The translations under genes were made by a program, and so were the position numbers. This document shows, piece after piece, positions 37,821-50,223 of a stretch of 64,000 nt of DNA (the stretch's first letter is position 1; every line of letters starts with the position of its first letter). Origin of the DNA: Camillea tinctor (Eukaryota > Ascomycota > Sordariomycetes > Xylariales > Xylariaceae); contig MU394054.1 of assembly GCA_022578605.1 (NCBI GenBank), positions 250,945 to 314,944 of the forward strand. The letters are read 5' to 3'. The notes under the pieces are model-generated. The model did no database searches and was not told the DNA's origin. It was given only the letters and a program-made list of their open reading frames with translations.

Positions 37821-39937
37821 ATGGCTCCGCGAGTGATTGTTGTTGGTGGTGGTTGTAAGTTTCGCACTCCCTTTTCTCTTTCTTACTCTTACTCTTACTC
37901 TTACTTTCACTCCCATACTCAATTGTTCACGCGATGAGGACAATGATGAGCTGACAATTTATACGCAGTGTCCGGTCTTAGTGCCGCGCATACCATTTAC
38001 CTAGCTGGCGGCAACGTAGTCGTTCTTGACAAGCAGAGTAAGACCTAACCTAGAAGAGTCGTGTTGTAGGTTTTCACACCAGTCTAACACGGCGTTTCTC
38101 TAGGTTTCTTCGGTGGCAACTCAACAAAGGCCACCTCAGGTATCAACGGTGCCCTAACCCGAACGCAGGTTGATCACGGCATTGCGGACAGCGTAAAGCA
38201 GTTCTACGATGATACCCTCAAATCTGCCAGAGATAAGGCCAGACCCGATCTCATCAAGGTTCTCACCTACAAGTCTGCTGCCGCCGTCGAGTGGCTCCAG
38301 GATGTGTTCAACCTAGATTTGACTCTGGTTTCGCGACTTGGGTAAGCATTTAGATAAATCTACAACATAGCATGGCAATTCGCTAACACCTCGTAAGTGG
38401 ACACTCCCAGCCCAGAACTCACAGAGGCCACGATGCCAAGTTTCCCGGTATGGCCATCACATACGCTCTTATGCAGCGGTTAGAGGAGCTCGCCGAGACC
38501 GAGCCCGAACGAGTACAGATCATCAAGAAGGCCCGCGTAACGAGCCTGAACAAGGAGGGCAACAGGGTCACCGGTGTGCAGTATGAGGCAGATGGCGAGA
38601 CAAGCAGCCTGGACGGCCCCGTCGTTCTGGCTACTGGTGGATACGCCGCAGACTTTAGCGACAGCTCGCTGCTGAAGCAGCACAGGCCCGACACCTACGG
38701 GCTGGCTACGACCAATGGTGCCCACGCCACCGGTGATGGCCAGAAGATGGTTATGGCCATCGGAGGCAACGGAATCGACATGGACAAGGTCCAGGTCCAT
38801 CCCACCGGTCTAGTCGACCCCAAGGATCCCGGCTCCAAGTGGAAATTCTTGGCTGCCGAGGCTCTCCGAGGTGAGGGTGGTCTGCTGCTAAACGCTGATG
38901 GTGACCGATTCTGCGATGAGCTGGGTCACCGTGATTACGTCTCGGGCATGATGTGGAAGGAGAAGGACAAGGGCAAGTTCCCTATCCGCCTCATCCTCAA
39001 CTCCAAGGCCTCCAACACCCTTGACTTCCACACCCGTCACTACTCCGGTCGTGGCCTGATGAAGAAGATGACCGGCAAGCAGCTCGCCAAGGAGATCGGC
39101 TGCACACCCGAACACCTTCAGAAGACCTTCACCACCTACAACGCCATTGCTGAGGGCAAGCAGAAGGACCCGTGGGGCAAGAAGTTCTTCCACAATGGGC
39201 CCCTGGACATCAATGACGATTTCCACGTCTCTCTGATGGAGCCTGTCCTTCACTTCACCATGGGTGGTGTCGAGATCAACGACAAGGCTCAGGTCCTGAA
39301 CCAATCCAAGCAGCCTTTCGAGGGTCTATTTGCCTGCGGTGAATTGGCTGGCGGTGTCCACGGTGCCAACAGACTGGGTGGTTCCTCGCTTCTGGGTTGC
39401 GTCGTTTACGGCCGTGTCGCTGGTGATTCTGCCAGCAACTACCTCTTCCAACAAGCTCTCTCCGGTGCCGGAGGTGCTGCCCAACGTCTGGGCCAGATTT
39501 CTCTACACATTGACCCTTCACAGCCGGGCAAGATTGCCGTCGAGTGGGGCGGTGCTTCAGGTTCGTCGCCAATTATTGGTCAACATACAAGTGCCGCTGG
39601 CCCTACGCCAAATGCTGACTCCGGGAAGTCTCCTCAGCCGGCAGCGAAGCCCCAGGCCCCCAAGAAGTTTGAGGTGCCCGAGAAAGAGTTCACGATAGAA
39701 GAGGTGGCCAAGCACAACAAGAAGGACGACCTGTGGGTCGTTGTCAAGGGTGTCGTCATGGATCTATCAAACTGGCTTGACGAGCATCCCGGTGGTCCCC
39801 AGGCCATCATGAACTTCATGGGTCGCGACGCTACAGAGGAGTTTGAGATGCTGCACGATGATGAGGTCATCCCCAAGTATGCGCCACAACAGGTAATAGG
39901 ACGGGTAAAGGGCCAAGAAGTCACACTTGAGTTTTAA
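37821..39937 (+). CDS. Soluble fumarate reductase (Osm1 type) with C-terminal cytochrome b5 domain
   Basis: Four exons, 37821-37854, 37969-38037, 38104-38341 and 38398-39937, encode 626 residues. It should reduce fumarate to succinate to reoxidise reduced flavins or NADH, as in the yeast Osm1/Frd1 family. The N-terminus starts at the FAD-binding fold (VIVVGGGLSGLSAAHT). FFGGNSTKATSG and RLGGHSQPRTHRG are family signatures, and the second of these is rebuilt exactly by the exon 3/4 junction. HPTG, RGEGG and HFTMGGVEI follow. From about 544 a cytochrome b5 domain begins, with HPGG (His577) and a second heme ligand in EMLHDDE (His600). No targeting peptide is visible, so a cytosolic form is likely. 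Introns are 114, 66 and 56 nt. An ORF starting at 38450 is only an internal Met of exon 4. Confidence 0.92.
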
Positions 39938-42900
39938 GGTTCCTTATGCTTCTCATCCCCGGATTAATTAAACTTGTGGGTAGTGGGGTTATTGTCTATT
40001 CATGACAAGCATTGCTATGCTCACAATCTACCACCTGCCAGCCCGCCTATTATATGTATCGCGTTAGAAAAAGCAGGAGGGTTTGACGCATCATTAACAT
40101 CATTATTATTATCATCATCATCTATCCATCTATCCTCTCCGCCGAATTTGCAGGATCCGTCTAAGGAGGAAAAGAAAAAGAAAGTTATTATCTGGGCTGG
40201 GGAAACTTTTCTTGAGGCGCTTCTTCACGTCGTTGAACTTTTTTGGTCTCTATCACGTTGATTTCTCGTCTTTTTACCATGCGCGCACGCATCATTGTTA
40301 TTGTTATGTACCCCCTTGTATAGGTTATTCGATAGGTACTGGATAAGGTGTTATCTTTATATATCAGTATATTACATATACATGTGTATATCAAAATAGT
40401 CTTGACGCTTTGAAATGAATTAGGTGATAACTGATGGGGTTTGATCGTGATGAGATGCCAGTGCTGAGTTTTTGAGATGGGGTGTGTTGGTAGGGAGGTA
40501 GGTAGGTGGATAGCTTGCTGATGGGTTGGGTCGTGATGTAGGTGCGTAGGGAGAGGGGAGATTGTGCTGGATCTTGCTGTGCTGTGACTTGGAGTTTCTA
40601 TGTACACTCGTACGTGCGGTGTAGTCTGGCTTCATATCGAGTCGGGCAGAGATACTTTGCCCTTATTCCCGATACTTGCTACAGGCTAGTTATCTCTCGT
40701 GTATCGTAATGTAATCAATCAATTTAATCGCTCTTCGGCGGATGGGAGTTTCGTCTACGGATATGAAGATTTCTAGGTTAGAGGAAGAGGTGGCTGTTTT
40801 AGCTCTCCCTTCCCTCTTTTCTTTTTTTTTTTCTCTTTCTTATCTTGTAGTTGGGAAGAGGGCGGAGGAGTACTATGGATGGGTGGTTTTTGGATGAGTT
40901 TGGCGGATGCGAGGGTTGTGAGGGTTGTGAGGGTTAAGGTTGATAGGGGGTTACGGTTGAGAGAGGTGAAGGGCTGGTATATGTCTAGATGCCTGAGTAG
41001 GTATAATCATACTACTTACTTCTTGGTGAGCTGTAAATCATCGGTACATCTACTTTGGTGGTGAAGCCCGAGTTCCGGACAACAGCGGAAGGGAAGGGAA
41101 GGGATGGAATGGGGATAGAGGTATATCGGATACAGATGGTATCTACATTATTTAGTGGGAAGGATACGCTGAGGTGGACTTGTGTATGAGAAATTCAGGG
41201 TATAGGTATGTAAAGGAGAGGAAAGGGGAAAGAAGGTTTATTGTATAGGACTGGCTAGCTGAATGGAACGAGACGCCATTGTCCTATCTGCTTGGTTTAC
41301 AGGACTTCGTCAGCGTACGTAGAGATGAGGCTTCGATTACAGGAGAGTCAGAGTCTAAGTAGGGCGCGGGATCTGTTGTGTATATACATTATATCACTAG
41401 GTTGACTATATACGGAAGCCTTCTCTGAACAAGGCTTAGATGTCGAAAAGGCCATCGTTTATAGTGATGGCCTCTGGTCACCTTGTTCTATTCTAGCTAG
41501 GAGTGTTCGCCTTGTTCTCTCGTGGCCAGAGGTGATGGTAGGGTGGTTAAGTGATGACAACCCCTATTTGTGGTTCTTGAGTTTGATATCTCCCCTTTTA
41601 CTTGATGATCTAATAAATACTACTTAGACCTATATGTGACATGTATATAAATATTAGGGCAACGCATCGGACTCCTAGTAGTTATAAAAAAAGGAGGGGA
41701 GTTATCTGGCTACTCTGAAAATCACGTGCCAGAATCGAGGCATATTTCTACGCAAAGCATGTTTAAGGGGAAGACGTAAGCTCATGATGCCTTAGTAACT
41801 ATTTACGTGTCCTGCATATCATACCTACGCTGATACCTGATGGAAATTTCATAGATTTAAAACGAGCCACGAGTAGAACTCACACGAGTTTCCTCATCGT
41901 AGTTTCTACTGCTATTAGATACTAGGGTTAGGTATATACTCTTATTTCTTAAATCCTTCGAAGGAGATCAATACCTGCAGTGTTTCTACCTCTGTTCTGC
42001 ATTTTCCCGTTCTCTAGAAAAAGAAGATCGAAGTGACACAAGACTTGATATATTTTCTCGACGAGAGGTGCTAAAATCGGGTTCAATAGAATATCATACG
42101 TTCAGGGATATATCACAAATTAGGAAAAAGGCTTGGTGGGCCGTTACGACGATGTGTTCCCGTCATACGCAATTAGTAAACTATTTCGAGCCTGCCCGCT
42201 TACCTGGGTTATATAGATTCGATGCTCGGGACCGGATGTTGTCGTACTGTGGCTTGTATCCCCGGCCTTTAACCCCTCCTAGTGCCCCCCCTTACACCGG
42301 AAGAGACATGATATTCGTTTTCGTGCCAATGCCAACATGAGCCCATTGCTGAAGACACTAGGAGTTGATAATCTATATCCTATGTCATCAACCGGTATTC
42401 TACGCACCAACTAAAGCCCTTTTATCACCCCACCAGCGGCTTTCTCAATAGTGTCGGGTCAACTTGGAAGGAGAGTAGACATCGCATGATCTTGTGACGT
42501 ATAATATATATTACCTAGATGAAGTAGCAAACAACGTCTATGTGAGTGTGAAGTCAAAATGTTATCAGGTACTTTACATGAGATGTGCTATAGACTACTT
42601 CAAGTATCTGGCCATACCATTCGATACGCCTGAAGTTGTCCCTGATATGATTTCAAGAGCTGTAATGTACGCATGAACAAGATTCTCGATGGCTGTTTGT
42701 CCGGGTCTGCGGGCATCCCTTCCCACCCCTATAGGTCGTGATACGTAGCGATGCGGCATATTCCATGTCTGTCTGGGGACGCTGTGTGCCTCGAGCATCC
42801 GGTGAGTAACCAGCAATAACGTGGCAAGCCAGGGCGGGTAGTATACTGAGGTGTGTGGGATCACGGATCAGCAGTCAGGATGTGAGTTGGGATATAGTAT

Positions 42901-45900
42901 CTCTATCCTGTGAAGCTGCCCCATTTGGTGTCCCTTGCTGGTTGACGTATGCTGTGCTCCCCCCTCCCCTTAGTTGACTTCTCGTCATTGGCGGTCCAGA
43001 TTCCCGGGCAGATAGGCTACATGTCACAGTAAGGGAGGACGAAGAGCGTTTGAGTTACAGTTAGACTATTGACTGTTTATTGATTATTTTCGTCCTTATG
43101 AAGCCTAGATGCGTGAAAAGCTTAAGAATACATAGAAACTAGGTAGAAGGTTTCGACCACTTGGGCCGGCTTATATACTCTTGCACTTCCTAGCTGGGCT
43201 CATCTCTGTCAGGGGCAACGATGGACACGTAATCTAAATCCATCAGGATAGAGTTATCCTACGTCAAAATTGTTGAAGGAATCGTTAAGATGTAGGGCGC
43301 AAAAGCTTGTACTTACCTACATAAATGGACATCTTGATTTCTGGGGCCAGGGACAGGGGAGAAGGGAGTTGGGCAAAGTGATTACTTGCATACACATAGA
43401 TAGTGGTATAATTAAAAATCTCATTGGAGCAGATGGCTTGAAGAATTCTGTCTATCAATGTAGTAGCCGCCGCAGCATAGTCAACTTCCCCGGTTACCTC
43501 TACGGCAGTTTTCCTTTTTCATGCAATGTTTTCAATCTAGGCGCCTACGCATAGCTATCCGGGAAACCCCCAAACATCCGTATGGATCATCTCTGTGTTC
43601 CCTCAAGTTCGAATACCCATCTATGGAAGAAGGCTGGGGAAGAAGAATTGCACAACTGTGGTCAGACAAGGGGCGGAGGGAGCACTCTTGCCTGTTGTGT
43701 GGAACTATGTGCACGGTAGATCGAAAGGCTGCGTGCAACGCACAACGTGTAGGCAGAGCAGTAGGTCACGCAGCAAGACACATATGACAAGGCACGGGTG
43801 CTTACCTGAGAGAAAGGCATGTAGCAGCCGCGCCTAAGTAGCATTTACGGACAGTCCGAGCTGGTTCATGGGATGACCCCCACTTCGTCGTCACTCATGG
43901 AGGAAGGTTAGTTCTGTAGGATTCCGCGATAATTTATGCGGGTGATGTGGCTTCGGAGAGCGTGATTCACAACTAGGTATCAAGGGTCTGTGTTTCGGTA
44001 AGGCAAACCCTTGGGTGAGCACAGAAGCTTGATGGCCGTTGAAGCCGAGGCATCGACGAGGCTACCGTGCGATTGCACGTTATAACTTCAACTGCAAGGG
44101 GGAGAAAGACAGAATCTCTCGAGGGCGAATGCCAGGGAATTCTCATGACCGGATCCGTACCCCTAGACGATAAGGTATACTTGGATCAAAGGTTTCCCTT
44201 TTTTTTTCTCCCCCTTCTCGACACGATAAAAGGGTGCTAAGTTGGACTTCCAGATATGAACCCGGATCCAAGAGATGGCGTCCGTTATCCACAATAGCCT
44301 ATTAGATACCCGTGACTTGCAGGGCTACCATACTGGAAGGGTTTACACGGTATTAGTTAGAAACTTGGGACCAAAATCCGAATTTGATCATATATTCGGG
44401 CTTTTCGTCAGGCCCCCAATGGTATTGTGTCACCATCCAGGGGGCAACTTGCTACGGAGAAGCAAGGAGAATTGGTGACAGCATCACTAACGTGTGATGA
44501 TAACAACATCGAGGCATGCTGCATCAGAATTACAACGAGCTCGAAATTTAAGCGTAATCCTTTTTTTTTCAACGTTCCCCTTTGGACATCTCATTCTCGA
44601 ACGACGTCGGGATCGGGATGCTGAGGAGCCGTACGCATAAAATTAACCCATCCTCGGGATATCACAGACCGGGGGTTCCGCACAATACGGTTGTTCCCCC
44701 CTCCCCCCTTTCAACCACGGTAGGTAGTTCAGTGAGCATGAAGCTAACGGCTATTGCGTGAATCACTGAACCAAATCGAGGATAATTCAAATGAGCCGCG
44801 GTTTTCCTAAGCAAGCCATGACCTTATTCTGACGGGGAGCGAGAGTGAGTGGTGGGTTGCACCAAGTGGTAATGCAAAGTCGAAAGGAATGCATCATACA
44901 ACGTCAGCAGCAGGTGATGGGGGAGAGGCACTTGGGCAAAGGATGATCTCGTTTGCGGGCCATCGCTAATAGTGTGTAAAGGACAAGACCTTGTTGGTGG
45001 TTGGCAGAGGACCATATCGAATGATTTGGGGGGGTGCCATTCCGATTGGATTGGCGGCGGGTCAGTCAAACTTGGGATATTGCTTTCGCATGGTCGCGGG
45101 TCCCGGGAAGCCAGGGATGGTCCAGTATGTGTGTGAGCTGATGCTAGATTCAGCACGTTATGTGGCTCGCCATTTGGAATATTACAAAGTGCCTACATAT
45201 GCGTAGATAGGGCAGGACAAGGATATAGGACAGAAGAGGAGAGGAGAGGATAGGAGGGAATAGAGAGAAGAGAGGGGGTTTAATTCTGATTGCCGGGATC
45301 ACAAGAGGATGATGATAGTACCTAACCTAGGTAATACCTAGCCTAGCACTATCTATCTCCCATGTGTAATGTAAATGTAAAGAGAATATATATATATGTA
45401 TAAGTGTGTACAGGATTATTCTTTGGAATAGGGATGTATGTATTGATGGATGTTGATGTAGTATGTAGGTATTAGGTAGTGTACTAGATTAGATAGGTAA
45501 GTTATAAGTCTAAATGTGAACGGACTAACAAAACTTGAACCTTCAAATTATTAGGTATATGAATATGTAGTACCTAACAACCTGGTTAGAGTTTACCTAG
45601 TCTATGTAGGTAGTACGGAATAGGGTTCAATAAGTGCCATGTCCCAATCAGTCTATACTACTGACCTATCTTATCCCGATAAAGCTGCAGGCTGCCCTAA
45701 ACTTCCTGACTTAAACACCCTCACTTACATACGAGTAACCTCACTTACATACTATGTCCATACTTGACTTAACATTGAACCTTCAATAGGGTTTGGTACT
45801 AGAGCTATCAATTGATATGTTCGGTAGGTAGTACTCACTACATAATATCATCAGGTAAGTATGTAGTGAACCTACTATAATTTCTTACTACCTATCTTCT

Positions 45901-48329
45901 CATGTCTAGGTATACACACCGGTGAATGTGTGGCTGATGTCAGTTTTCGGAAACCCTGTTCTTCCTGAAAGGGAGACAGAGAGAGAGAATTTCGGTCTGC
46001 AGCACGCGAGTAATGGGGTCTGAATGACCAAAGTTATTAATTAATATCAACTTAGTCTATTGATGTATGTAGGTAGAGGTATGTAGGCAAGTCTATACTA
46101 CAACTAGGTATTACAAGTACTACCACTAACTACATAAAGTGCTAGCCACTAATAGTTTAGGAGGTGACTGGGTGACAAAAGACCCTTTGACTCTTTGGAT
46201 AATTTTCCCCGCAAACCAGTGCTGCAGCTTTCCGGGGACCCCCCATCAACTTATCCAGAACTACACTAGTGTAGCACAAGGTCAGGTCACTTGTCACCAC
46301 CTGGGCTCTCTAGTTGTAAGTGCAGTGTAGTACCTAACATATCTCAGATGTAAGACTATGCACATAAGTAACCTAAATTAGTAGACTAGAAATACTAGGA
46401 GGCAGGCACACTTGTCTATTGGTGTTTTAAGTTAGACTAGGTTAGGTAGGTTAGTCAGGTTAGTCAGATTTTATGAGTACTTTAATTTTTTATTCTATCT
46501 CATCCTTTTCCAACCCTTTCCCTTCACCCGTCTCTGTTTTACCCCGGCAGCCGGGTAGACACACACACATCACACCCACCCACACCCACACCCACCTCCC
46601 TCCCTCTCTCTTTTTTTCTTGTGAGTGTAATGGGGAAGAGAAAACAGACATCAAGCTAAGAACATGACGAAAGACATTGATGTCTTTTCCCAGGTCTGTG
46701 CTACCCACGAAAGCTAAGACAAGCAGCAAGTCGGCTCTCTGCATCTCCCCGGGATCTAACCACACACATATCCCATTACACACATGTGCATCCCTAGCAA
46801 CTTTTCTACACTAGAAGTCAAAAGATTGAACCCCGTTTCTGTCAGTGAGTCGATCAATCAATCAGGTCGTTAGTCACTCTGGTTGTGTATCTCTCTCTCT
46901 CTGCCTTACAGAAACAACCCGGATACCACCCATCCACCCTTGAGAGATCGTGGACCACAGCTCCGCGAAGATAACCTCATCTTGGCAAGTGCACAAGGCA
47001 AAAGGATTAAAGACAGATAAAAAGAAGATACATGGTGGTTCGAGCAAGGGCCAAGTCGATGAAGCACAAGGAGGACCAAGTGACCTGCTGAATAGAGTAA
47101 TTGCTCATGTCACTCTCCCACCAGACATAGGCGATCCCATGCACTCAGCGAAGATCATTATGGTACATACATCAACTTACTATACACTGAAGGAGAGCCC
47201 GATACCACTCTCACCTTACTGCTCACCTACGACGCCTATCTCCATGTGAAGGTACAGGTAGGACTGGCATTTCGATATATTAGATGCCGAAGAACAATTA
47301 ACCACTGAGACAGAGCTACACAGATACAGAGAATAAGAAGAAGGAAAAGAAAAAGAAAAAAAAGAAAAAAAAAGCATTCAACTAATTATTTACATTTCCA
47401 CCACCACCTCTAGCTAGCCACTTTATACCTAGTTCCCGTTTTTTTCTCTCTCTTTCTCTCCCTGTCTTCCCATCTCTCACTCATTATACTACACTACTAA
47501 TTCACTAGACGATATTAGTGAGAATTCGAAGTACTCCGTACATACAATACAACTGAAGACCACCACCACTCCCCTTAAGAAAAATAAAAAGGAGGGGGCT
47601 GCTTATTCTTTTTTTTCTCTTTTTCTCTCTCGTCTGCATTTGTAGTTGGGTTCATTTTCTCAAGCCACATTACCTAAATCTGTCGAGCTCCGTGGTCTTG
47701 TATCCTGTACGCAACCTATCAACCTGTCAAGCCCAGCAAGCCCAGCAAAGGCCCAGCAGAGGCTAGGCCAAACGAGGCGGTAGACACCACACGAGACAAC
47801 TGCACGGATCCTGACAGACAGCGAATAGGCGGACGGGCTAGAGACCAGGATGGAATTCCCAAATCTTTTCATCTTCTCCCCCGACTAGACAGAAACTCGC
47901 TTAAGCACGCCCTCCTCTAGACCAATCAGACGTGCGTCTAAGTCGTCGGCCCTCGCAGCCTGTTCACCCTGTTCACCAACTTTCCTCGTGGCCCCCGGCC
48001 TCTCCCCATTGCCCCAGCATCGTGCTGATCCTGTCCGATCTTGGGCTCTGGGCCCTTTTTGCGTTCTTCCCTCCCGCTTTTTCTTCGCTGGCTTTTTTTT
48101 CTCCACCCTGCAACTCAACTCGCACTCTATCTATTATTACCCATTACCCATTATCGTTTTACCCATTACCCACTATCCTCTATCAATGGGAGCGGGAGCC
48201 CGCAAAATTCAACGTCAACGTTAACGTCAAACGTCCACCCCTTCCATCGACCTCGAAACCCCCATCCACATCGCCCAAATTCTCATCGACTCGTAGCAGC
48301 GCTGGCTTGACGTCGAAACTTCATCCACC
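39938..48329. other. 8.4-kb gene-poor region
   Basis: No convincing protein gene on either strand: the ORFs are short, without conserved motifs, and often low complexity. Contents seen: hairpin cluster at 41416-41532 (listed); AT-rich stretches with repeated words of the type GTAGGTAGTAC and CCTAGG at 45300-46100; the perfect 14-bp palindrome CTACACTAGTGTAG at 46262-46275; a GTTAG-like array at 46431-46467; a CACACCCACC-type repeat at 46560-46605; purine runs at 45225-45280 and 47330-47375. A pyrimidine-rich leader (47930-48200) with repeated TTACCCA words precedes the transporter gene. Confidence 0.5.
41416..41532. other. Cluster of three inverted repeats, possible structured RNA or cruciform
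   Basis: AAGCCTT/AAGGCTT (41416-41422 and 41431-41437, 8-base loop) is followed 11 bases later by AGGCCATC/GATGGCCT (41449-41456 and 41466-41473, 9-base loop). CCTCTGG at 41471-41477 can pair with CCAGAGG at 41526-41532, enclosing two direct copies of CCTTGTTCT (41481-41489, 41510-41518). No tRNA, rRNA or known RNA family is recognised. Confidence 0.4.
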
Positions 48330-50223
48330 ATGGCGATAGCCATGGGCTGGCACAAACCCGACAATGTTGCCGGCTCTTCCGCGCCGGCCATCATGGTCGG
48401 TTTGTTCGTAGCGACCGGTGGTCTCCTGTTCGGTTACGATACTGGGTGAGTCCCAACCCCATACCAAAACCTCCCACCTTCGAAGCGTGCCTCGATATAT
48501 CGCCAATTGTCTACACTTCAATTCCTTTCTTTCTCCATCTTTGCTAACCGTAGCTATGTCGCCAATAGCACGATAAATGGCATTCTCGCCATGACGTCTT
48601 TTAAGGATCAATTCAGCACTGGTTATATAGACACGAACCACCAAAAGAACCTCACACCCGCACAAATATCCATCACCGTCGCGATACTGAGCGCTGGAAC
48701 CGTCGCCGGCGCACTCATCTCCGCCCCCTTTGGCGATTGGATCGGTCGTCGAATATCCATCATCGCCTCCATTGGCGTTTTCGTCGTCGGCGTTATATTT
48801 CAGATCTGCGCCAATGCGATTCCCATGTTATTAGCCGGCAGGTGTGTTGATGTTGAAAATCACCATGTTTCATGCCCCTGGGTCATGTGTATTGATTCGT
48901 TTCTCCAGGTTTTTTGCTGGTGTTGGTGTGGGATCCGTCTCCGTCCTCGTACCTCTATACCAGTCTGAGATGGCTCCGAAATGGATTCGGGGTACGCTCG
49001 TCTGCGCGTATCAATTGTCTATAACGTGCGGTCTCCTTGCCGCTTCGATAGTCAACCTTCTAACGAGCGATCTCAACGGCTCGTCTGCTTATCGAATTCC
49101 AATCGGCCTTCAACTCACCTGGGCCTGCGTTCTCTGTCTCGGTCTGCTTATTTTACCAGAAACCCCTCGATATCTGATCAAGTGCGGCGACAAGCATGCC
49201 GCTGGTTTAGCTCTTAGCCGACTGCGACGTCTCGATATCACACACCCCGCCCTTGTTGAGGAACTAGCCGAAATCGAAGCAAACCACGAGTACGAACTTG
49301 CGCTCGGCTCTGCCACGTATCGTGATGTATTCTGTGGCACGCCACACCTCGGTCGCCGCCTACTTACCGGTTGCGGTCTTCAAATGCTTCAGCAGCTAAC
49401 CGGCATCAACTTTATCATGTATTATGGGACTACCTTCTTTAAGAGCGCTGGTGTTTCAAATCCATTTCTCATCTCTCTCGTCTTGAACGTCATAAACGTC
49501 GTCTCGACCATCCCGGGATTGTTTGTCGTAGAGTCGTGGGGTCGTCGCAAATTACTCATGGTTGGCGCGATAGGCATGGCCATTTGTCAACTAATCATCG
49601 CTATAATTTACACAGCTGCCGGCGAGGGAATGCAGCCACTAATTGCCGAGCTCCTCATCACGTTCCTTTCGATCTTCGTTTTCTTCTATGCCGCTTCATG
49701 GGGGCCTGTCGCCTGGGTCGTTACCTCCGAAATATACCCTCTCAAAGTCCGAGCGAAGTCGATGTCGATATCAACAGCGTCCAACTGGCTTCTCAATTTT
49801 GGCATAGCGTACGGCACGCCGTTTTTGGTAGAGGAAGGAACAGGGTCTGCGTCTCTAGGTGCCAAGATATTCTATATATGGGGCGCTTTCTGTGTCTTGG
49901 GCGGCATATTTGTATACTGCATGATATATGAGACCAGCAAAATCAGTCTCGAACAGATCGATGAGATGTACGAACGCGTGCACTTTGCATGGAAAAGCAA
50001 GGAGTTTGTTCCTAGCTGGAGCTTCCAACAATTACGCGATGATGGGTTCGCCGACAGTGGTATCCCGCCACCCGAGCACGAATTGGAACCCTCGCGGACA
50101 GGCTCAACTACAGATACAAGCATACAAACGATACACACAGACACTAATCATGAAGAAAACCAATCTGAGGAGGACAAAATTATCCATCAAATGGGTATGG
50201 GTAACGTCGACTTCAGCTATTAG
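48330..50223 (+). CDS. MFS sugar (hexose) transporter
   Basis: Three exons, 48330-48445, 48554-48841 and 48909-50223, encode 572 residues with twelve predicted membrane helices, as expected for the sugar-porter family. It would import a monosaccharide by proton symport or facilitated diffusion across the plasma membrane. Motifs in order: GGLLFGYDTGYVA (split by intron 1), DWIGRR after TM2, GRFFAGVGVGSVSVLVPLYQSE (split by intron 2), PETPRYL before the central loop, QQLTGINFIMYYG in TM7, ESWGRRKLLM, and PLKVRAKSMSISTASNW in the second half. The start lies in CCACCATGG. Introns are 108 and 67 nt with good donors; intron 1 shows GCTAAC before its acceptor. The exact sugar cannot be read from sequence. 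The hydrophilic tail is rich in Glu, Thr and Ser. Confidence 0.92.

Noticed and set aside
38450..38452. Start of fumarate reductase at 38450
   Set aside because: Internal Met of exon 4. The FAD-binding N-terminus is in exons 1-3.
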